From contig CM022298.1 in NCBI GenBank assembly GCA_011799875.1, forward strand, positions 283,785,395 to 283,849,394: a stretch of 64,000 bases of DNA, written 5' to 3'. The notes beneath the pieces are model-generated. The model worked only from the letters and a program-made list of their open reading frames with translations. It was not told the DNA's origin and ran no database searches. Origin of the DNA: Thinopyrum elongatum. Its lineage: Eukaryota; Streptophyta; Magnoliopsida; Poales; Poaceae. A program made the position numbers and the translations under genes. Below are positions 56,849 through 64,000 of this stretch, piece by piece (the first letter of the stretch is position 1; each line of letters starts with the position of its first letter).

Positions 56849-59789
56849 ATGGCGCCCAAGAAGAAACCCGGTTCTTCGGCTCATCCTTCCACCTCGAAGG
56901 CTCCGCCGCCCGCGGCCTCTAACGTTGCGGGGGGTGCGGAGACACGCGCGGACTCGGACGCTGCTAGGGATGTGGTCGGTGCAGGCGGTGCCGTCACCAC
57001 TTCCCCCGCGGCCGACGCAGGAGCAGGAGACATCGGAGGAGAGCAGCATCAGCAACATCCCGACGGCCACGCTCCACAAAGTCCGAGTGAAGGGGTTACT
57101 CCATCTGCGCCCCTTCCGCCCGCCGACGGGCACAGCCGCAGCAACGGCGCTCGGGCCGGGGCGAATCGCCGCCCTCCGACCGCTCCCACCACAGGTGCGG
57201 TCGTAGCGCGTGCACCTCCCTCGGGACGGGTCGACCAAGCCGCTGCGCCCGACGGAGCCACTGGCCTTTGAGTGCCTTCGCCGCACCACCCTGCCATCCA
57301 GGTGGTCGCCCCGCAGCAGCGGGGGCGCAGTGCTGCCGCCACTGGCACCGTCAGGAGCCGAGCGATGGTGCGATTGACTTCATCATCACCCATGCCAAGT
57401 ATAGCCTCTGAGGCCATGGCACGGGCTCAGCTACTGCTGAGGTTTCCGCCAGCGGCCGAGCAAATGGACGAATGGCGTGCCACCATCCAAAGTCTGCTTG
57501 GTTTCGCCGAAGCTGGGGGCTCACGGCGAGCTGGCCCGCCACGGCCGCCCCAAGCGACAGCAACGGCTCATGCTGCTGACCGTACAGAAGGGGCCGTCCC
57601 CACGGTGCAGTCCCCGCCACGACAGCCAGCGCGAGCGCAATAGAATCAAGACCCTGACGACGTCTCGATGGCCTCTTTTAACCCTCGAGCACATCCAGGC
57701 CAACGACGAGCCCCGGAGGATAGCCGGGGAGGAGACACGCGCGCTGTTGTCGAGCAACGCCGCGACGACCTCCGCCGGACCGATGGGTGCGATGGCCCCG
57801 GCGTCGACGATCCCGCGCTCGGTATTGGCGGGTGCCTACCTTTCGAGGTTGGCTGCCCTACCTTTACCCGTGAGCTGCGGCAAGTCCGTTGGCCGTCCGT
57901 CTGCACGTTCAAGCCAGAGATACCTGAGAAGTACGATGGGAGGCTGAACCGGCAGAGTTTCTGAGCATCTATACCATCGCTGTTCAGGCTGCCGGGGGAA
58001 GAGATGAGAAGGTGTTCGCCAACTACTTTCCTTTGGCCCTCAAGTCCAATGTGAGGTCTTGGCTGATGCACCTGCCGGAGAACTCCATTTCGTCATGGGC
58101 AGACCTGTGCCATGAGTTCATCGGTGCCTTCACCCGTGGCCACCAAGAGCCGGGCCGACCCAGCGACTTGTAGGTTCTCCAACAAAGGGAAGGAGAGACC
58201 CTCCGTAAGTATTTACAGAGATTCAGCAAAGTTCATAGAAATATCCCAAATATCCATTCGGCAGCCGTGATAGCCGCCTTCCAGTCCAATGTGCGCAAGC
58301 GCCGGATTTGTTCCAAGATGAACATACGGTTGCCCAAGACTGTGAAGGAGCTCTACACATTGGTGGATAAGTGTGCTTGGATGGAGGAGGGAAGAAAGTT
58401 GCCCGGAGAGGAAGATTGCACCAATATTGATTCAGAGGATGAGGATGAGGATGAATCAACCAGTCAGAAGAAGAGCAAGAAGCACAGTAAGAAGCGAAGG
58501 GATAAGGTAGTAATGACTGTTGAAGGATCACGTACGCCTAGTACCGGCAAGAAGGCCAAAGCTGAGGCCCCTGGCAAGGAAGCTGCCGTGTGCGCTGACT
58601 GCCAGGAAGCCGCTGCTGCCGAGAAAGCCGGGAAAGGTGATGGGCCGTATTACAAGATTCATCGGACCAAGGGCCATGACCTTCAAGAGTTTTCTCAGGT
58701 TGAGCAACTTGTCAAAAGACAGAAAGCAGAGTATGAGAAGCGTGACAAGGAAAAGGGTCAGAATGTTGCTGGCGGCAAGGGCCGAGGTGGTGAAGTAAAT
58801 CACCCCGGTAAACCCCTTCCGAACCAAGGAAAATCCGCCAGAGGTCGAGACAAGGAAGCCTGTGGTGATGAGAGTGATGGAGGGGATGAAGTGGAAACCA
58901 GTGAGCAAGAGTTTCAGAAGGCCACCAACGCCCTGTGCATTGACGGGGGTGCATCTCTGCACACCTCTCACCGCCAACTCAAGCAGTGGGCACGAGAAGT
59001 CAATGCCGTGGAGCCAGCACCCGAGGCCCGGAAGCCGCTCAAGTGGTCCCGTACACCCATCATCTTTGACGAGGAGGATTATCCTAGCCGTACCACTGCG
59101 GTAGGGTGTTTGCCATTGTTGGTCTCCCCAACAATCCGCAACCTCAAGGTCATGAAGATGTTGGTGGATGGCGGGGCCGGGTTGAATCTGATTTCCCCAG
59201 TAGTTATCAGCAAGCTTCAGATAGCAGAGGAAGAGCTGGAGGTAACCGGCACGTTTCAAGGAGTTAATCCCTGCAGGAGCCGTCCTAAGGGAAAGATCAC
59301 ATTGCCGGTAACGTTTGGGGGAGAACTGAACTATCAGACTGAGAGGATTGTGTTTGATGTGGTTGACCTCCCCTGCCATACAATGGGATTCTTGGACGCC
59401 CGGCCCTGGCTAAGTTCATGGCCACATCTCACTATGCCTACAACACCTTGAAGATGCCTGGGCCACTAGGAGTCATCACCATCCCATGAGATGAGAAGGA
59501 TGCAATCATTTGTGTGGACAAGATGTACCGGGATGCGGTCGCAGCAGAGGCAGCGGCAGCAGCAGCTCCCGCTAAGGAAAGCAAAGGAAAGAAGAGGGAT
59601 TGCAGGGACTCCGGCAAAGAGTCCAGGAAGCGTGCCCCCACCGAGTGCACGGCACCCGTGGATGACGTGCCGGAGTGTTCCAATGGCAAGAGATCCAAGG
59701 TCGCTGCACCCCAAGTGAAGAAGGTCCCGGCAGGGCTGGCTGGCGTTGATGGTACTTTCATTATCAGTGCCACCCTCGATGACAAATAG
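56849..59789 (+). pseudogene. Tat-2 Gag-protease, degenerate
   Basis: ATG at 56849 (MAPKKKPGSSAHPS) aligns with the Tat-1 Gag start. Stops lie at 57269-57271 (TGA) and 57641-57643 (TAG), then a frameshift near 57950, a TAG near 58171, and open sequence to a frameshift near 59380. The zinc motif is lost: YYKIHRTKGHDLQEF has Tyr and Phe in place of the two Cys. Protease reads MLVDGGAGLNLIS, with Gly for the usual Ser or Thr after the catalytic Asp. A TGA near 59488 and the UAG at 59787-59789 follow. Other stretches (WLMHLPENSISSWADLCHEF) are clearly homologous to Tat-1. Confidence 0.82.
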
Positions 59790-59813
59790 GAAAGCGCGCT
59801 CGTTGCCTTCCTG
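59787..59813 (+). promoter_or_regulatory. UAG codon and hairpin at the protease-RT junction of Tat-2
   Basis: TAGGAAAGC, loop GCGCTCGTT, GCCTTCCTG. The UAG, the frame, and the GAAAGCGCGCTCGTTGC text are the same as in Tat-1; the stem has one A-C mismatch. Confidence 0.5.
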
Positions 59814-62800
59814 CGGGAGAATATCGATGTGTTTGCCTGGCAACCATCTAATATTCCTGGTGTTCCCAGGGAGGTAATCGAGCACCACCTTGCTTTCTGC
59901 CCACATGCCCGACCTGTCAAGCAGAAAGTCCGGAAGCAGTCCTTGGAGAGGCAATAGTTCATTGCAGAAGAGATTAAGAGACTAGAGGCAGCTGGATTGG
60001 TGAGAGGAGTACTGCATCCCATGTGGTTGGCAAACCTAGTGGTAGTCCGGAAGGCTAACGGGAAGTGGAGGCTTTGCATAGATTTCACAGATCTCAACAA
60101 GGCTTGCCCGAAGGACCCGTTTCCCTTACCGCGTATCGATCAGATTGTGGATTCCACTTCAGGTTGTGATTTGCTCTCCTTTCTGGTTGCGTATTCTGGG
60201 TATCACCAGATCTTCATGTGCAAGGAAGATGAAGAGAAGACGTCATTCATCACTCCATCTGGTACGTACTGTTTTGTCCGCATGCCATTCGGATTAAAGA
60301 GTGCCGATCCCACTTTTGCAAGGGCAGTCCAGATTGGTTTTGAGCCACAGTTGCACAGAAACATAGAAGCCTATATGGATGATATTGTGGTCAAGACCAA
60401 GGATAGGGCCACCCTTATTCAAGATTTGGAGGAGACGTTTGCTAATCTGCGCAAAATCAATTTGAAGCTCAACCCGGAGAAGTGTGTATTTAGTGTTCCC
60501 TCCGGCAAGTTGCTTGGTTTCTTTGTATCCCATTGCGGGATCGAAGCCAATCCTGACAATATCAAGGCTATCAAGCAGATCCAAGCATCAAGGACAGTTA
60601 AGGATGTGAGGTGCCTGACAGGATGCGTTGCCGCGCTAAGCAGATTCATCTCCAAGTCTACCGAGCGCACCCTGCCGTTCTTCAGAATTTTGAAGAAGGC
60701 AGGACCCATGAAGTGGACCCCGAAAGCAGATGCAACTTTGCAAGAGTTGAAGGCCTACTTGTCCTCCATGCCTACCTTGGTCGCTCCCAAACCCCAGGAG
60801 TCATTGCTGCTGTACTTAGCGGCAACCAACCAAGTAGTCAGTGCAGCTTTGGTAGCGCAGCAAGAAGTGGATGAAGCAGAGAGTGAGCAGAGACCGGCAG
60901 AGTCAAAGAAGGATCAGGACAGCAATGAGCACGGCAACGAGAGCAACCCCAAGGACGCGGCAAGGAAGAAAGTGTTGCAGCGCCCAGTGTACTTCATCAG
61001 TTCCTTATTACAGGGGGCTAGATCGAGGTACTCTGGCGTGCAAAAGTTGATTTTTGGTCTCATCATGGCCTCAAGGAAACTGCGCCACTACTTCCAAGCC
61101 CATGAGATCACGGTTGTCACTCGTTTCCCATTGCAACGGATACTCCGAAACCCTGAGGCTACTGGCAGAATAGTGGAGTGGGCTTTGGAGTTATCCAGTT
61201 TTAGTTTGAAATTTGAAAGCATGTCAACTATTCAGAGCAGGGCATTGGCAGAGTTTATTGCAAAATGGACGCCAACCCCTGATAACGAAGTGACGGAGAC
61301 AGCTATCCCCGGCAAGGAATCGCCCCAATAATGGATTATGTATTTGGATGGTGATTTTTCCCTACAAGGTGCAGGAGCTGGCATGCTTTTTGTTGCCCCC
61401 TTCGGGGAGCACTTGAGGTACGTCGTCCAAATGCATTTTGCCCGGGAAGAAGCAACAAACAATACAGCAGAATATGAAGGGCTCCTTACTGGGCTCAGGA
61501 TTGCAGCTGAATTGGGAATTAAGAAGCTGATCATTCGAGGAGATTCACAGCTTGTGGTGAGACAAGTTAACAAGGATTACCAAAGTCCATTGATGGAGGC
61601 ACACGTCGAGGAAGTGAGGAGATTGGAGGAGCACTTTGACGGATTGCAAACAGAGCACGTACCCCGTGCGGAAAATAGCATAGCTGATCATCTATCAATG
61701 TGTGCTGCGCAGAAGCTCCCTGTGGAACCAGAGACTTTTGTTCTCCATCTCACTCAACCCTCCATATCCCCAGCAACAATGGCCAGGAAAAGGAGAAAGT
61801 TGGACTCTGGTAAGCCTCTCCCGGTAGAGCCGTCCGCTCCTGGCAGAGACCCTGCCGGAAACAACTCCTCGCAGTCTGTCGGGCCACACCCTCCAGCCGG
61901 GCCCATGGGCCCCGCGAATGAGGCTTGTGCTCCCGCAGCAGAGGAGGTGCCGCTAGTCCTCGTTGTAGAGCCCCAGGCTCCAACTTGGGCAAGGCACATT
62001 GTCCACTTCCTCCAAACCGGAGAGCTTCCCGGCAACCAAGACGAAGCTGAAAAAGTTGCCCGGAGGGCCAGTATGTATCAGTTTGTCGATGACACTCTGT
62101 ACAGAAGGAGGCCCAACGGTGTGAAATTAAGGTGTGTCTGCTGGGAAGAAGGAAAGGAACTGCTCACTGAGATACACAAAGGCATGTGCGGCTCCCACAT
62201 TGGATAAAGGGCACTAGTTTGGAAAGCATTCCGGCAAGGATTCTATTGGCCCACAGCCCTCCAAGATGCGGTCGAGCTAGTCACCAAATGTGAAGCTTGC
62301 CAGTTCCATTCCAAGAAAACCCACCTGCCTGCCCAAGCTCTTCAAACAATCCCTCTATCTTGGCCATTTTTGGTCTGGGGCTCGATATCCTCGGCCCCTT
62401 CCCCCGAGCAATCAGGGTCTTTGAATTCTTGTTTGTTGCTATCGAGAAGTTTACAAAGTGGCCGAAAGTGACAGCCATGAGAAAGGTGACTGCTCAGTCA
62501 GCTATTAAGTTCTTGAAAGAATTGGTGTCGTTTTGGAGTTCCGGCAAGGATCATTACCGACAACGACACCCAGTTCACGAGCCGCGCCTTCATGCAATAT
62601 GTTCATGCCCTCGGATGCAAAATCTCATTTGCCTCTGTGGCACACCCCCGGAGCAATGGGCAAGCTGAGAGGGCAAACGCTGAAGTGATGCGTGGACTCA
62701 AGACAAGAACCTTTGATACGCTGTAGAAGCACGGCAGGCGGTGGATCGAGGAGCTGCCGGTAGTTCTCTGGTCCCTCAGAATGACACCAAACCGAGCTAC

Positions 62801-63218
62801 CGGGCAGACTGCCTTCTCCCTGGTCTACGGGGAAGAAGCAGTTATCCCCACAGAACTCATTTACGGGTCGCCTTGAGTGCTTGCCTACGATGAAGTAGCG
62901 CAAGATCAGCACCGGCATGACGATGCTGTGCTACTCGAGGAGAACTGTCTCCGGGCTGCTACGTGTGCTGCACACTATTAACAAGCCCTGTGTCGCTATC
63001 ATAGCCGCAGGGTTCACGCCCAGTGTTTTGAGGAAGGTGACCTTGTCCTTAGGCGCGTTCAGTCCGCCAAGGGTACAAACAAGTTATCACTGAAGTGGGA
63101 AGGCCCTTACTGGGTAGTACGAGTCACCAGACCTGGCGCAGTCCGTCAGGAGACCGGAGATGGCATTCAGTTGCAAAACTCATGGAGTATTGAGCATCTT
63201 CGCAAGTTCTACCCGTAA
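59790..63218 (+). pseudogene. Tat-2 Pol: RT, two RNase H domains, integrase, degenerate
   Basis: RT core at 59958-61328 with LCIDFTDLNKACPKDPFPLP and YMDD. An extra TAG at 59955-59957 precedes it. TAA at 61329-61331 stands where Tat-1 has Gln, then archaeal-type RNase H (YLDGDFSLQGAGAG, NNTAEYEGLLTG, RGDSQLVVRQVN, ENSIADHL). A TAA at 62205-62207 and a frameshift near 62385 break integrase. Recognisable parts run to LRKFYP and TAA at 63216-63218. The last RNase H Asp region reads IADHLSM where Tat-1 has VADDLSK. Confidence 0.85.
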
Positions 63219-64000
63219 GGCGTGGTTGTCAGGCCCTGCCCGGCAGCCACCCTTTTGTACAGGCCTTGCCTCAGCTGAATGTAACCCCTTGTACAAAGCC
63301 AGGGCGATGACCCTGTGCAAGAGAAAATAAAGAAGCATTGTGGGGGGCCCCCGACCATGATTGCATGCATGCATGAGCATTCCAAGATCACTGCATAAGC
63401 ATTTCGTGAGCATTTGCATATGCATATAGATAGGATCGCATCCTGCATTCATTCTCATCCGCATGAAGCTGCAGGTTCCTGCCGTGACCTTGGCTTTGAC
63501 AAGGAGTTGAGAAGATTGCCCTGCACTGCGATCCCCGGCAGGCCAAACAGATAAGTTCTACCTCCTGTCCATTAGTGTTATGTAAGTTATAACTTGTGCA
63601 TAAGAAAACCCAGCCACTCTTTTGAGACTTAGGTGCTCCCATCCCTGGCTCGAATGCTGCTTCGGACAGGATGGTTGTAGTGGCCTTTGGAAAAAAGAAG
63701 TTGGCGGGGGGCTGGCCCCTTTGCCTGCTGCCCGGTAGACACAGCTCTCCGGCAGACAGAAAAGGTGCCGGCAGGATAGCCTGCCGGGGAAAACTCGTTT
63801 ATTTACACTAAAGAGGCATCTCGCCTCTGCATGGACGTACACATGCACGGGTTCCCGGCAAGGTTCATCTTTTTCATTAATATGCTGATACAAGTACAAG
63901 CATTACAGAACACAAACATGGACACGAGTGATTACACTATTTGAATTAAAATTTGGCAAGTGCCTGCAGATTTAAGATTAAAAAAAGATAGGTGCCCCGT
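63219..64000. other. 3' non-coding region of Tat-2 (truncated by the window)
   Basis: Comparable in length to the spacer of Tat-1 between pol and the antisense gene. Both begin with a stretch coding for CCCGGCA/TTGTACA-type text. No antisense coding part is visible before 64000. Confidence 0.5.

Larger units (their letters stand above)
40236..64000 (-). mobile_element. Fatima-like Gypsy LTR retrotransposon, partial, split by two Tat elements
   Basis: Only the 3' LTR (40236-41846), the PPT and internal pieces (41847-41873 and 55160-55828) are visible. The rest lies beyond the second Tat element and outside the window. The minus-strand LTR start TGATACGTCTCCAAC is typical of Fatima-type Triticeae elements; the name is tentative. 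The internal text CCTACTCG / CCTCGAGTAGG is continuous once the first Tat element and one TSD copy are removed. Confidence 0.7.
55829..64000 (+). mobile_element. Second Tat-clade Gypsy element (Tat-2), 3' part outside the window
   Basis: 5' LTR about 55829-56748, PBS 56751, gag-protease 56849-59789, RT-RNase H-integrase 59790-63218, all on the plus strand. Proteins are closely related to Tat-1 but the LTR differs clearly, so it is another family of the same clade. Stops and several frameshifts make it degenerate. The 3' LTR, and any antisense gene, would lie beyond 64000. Confidence 0.85.

Noticed and set aside
58528..59379. 283-codon minus-strand ORF
   Set aside because: It is the complement of Tat-2 Gag-protease, whose plus-strand frame matches Tat-1.

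Overview
The window is repeat-dominated plant nuclear DNA, almost certainly from a Triticeae grass (wheat, Aegilops, barley or rye). The evidence is a complete Angela/WIS/BARE-type Copia element, a Fatima-like Gypsy LTR, a large-LTR Tekay chromovirus, Tat-clade Gypsy elements and a SIRE/Maximus-like Copia element, with nested insertions and C-to-T style nonsense mutations. I see no CRISPR array, bacterial operon, rRNA or tRNA gene. Family names are from memory of LTR ends and protein motifs; boundaries come from LTR pairs, target-site duplications (TSDs), primer-binding sites (PBS) and polypurine tracts (PPT) read directly.

Layout. (1) 20-1101, minus: a three-exon NAC-domain transcription-factor gene of the SOG1/NAC8/NAC75 type, the only convincing host gene. 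(2) 1218-25188, minus: a SIRE/Maximus-like Copia element (TSD GAGGC) inserted 116 bp upstream of the predicted NAC start codon. It has gag and an unusual extra ORF but no pol, so it is non-autonomous. Its extra ORF is split by (3) 5200-19418, minus: a Tekay-type Gypsy chromovirus (TSD CTGCA; LTRs about 4.2 kb) with an upstream ORF, gag-protease-RT-RNase H-integrase and a chromodomain, broken by frameshifts and stops. (4) 25194-26283: the displaced NAC 5' flank, carrying a Stowaway MITE. (5) 26284-35029, minus: an Angela-type Copia element (TSD CTGAC; two 1758-bp LTRs) with a broken polyprotein. (6) 35035-40235: low-copy-looking sequence with no recognised gene, a degenerate tandem repeat and possible exon fragments. 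(7) 40236 to beyond the window end, minus: a Fatima-like Gypsy element, of which the 3' LTR and a little internal sequence are visible. It is split by two Tat-clade elements: (8) 41874-55154, minus (TSD CTCGC), with one continuous Gag-Pol frame and a spliced gene on the opposite strand; and (9) 55829 to beyond the window end, plus, a degenerate relative whose 3' part lies outside.

Insertion order from nesting: Copia before Tekay at the NAC locus; Fatima before both Tat elements at the right-hand locus. None of the elements looks able to move on its own proteins. The best leads for undescribed biology are an in-frame UAG, enclosed in a potential hairpin, at the protease-RT junction of both Tat elements; the antisense gene in the first Tat element (own TATA-like box, strong start context, two phase-consistent introns); and the unexplained upstream or extra ORFs of the Tekay and Copia elements.
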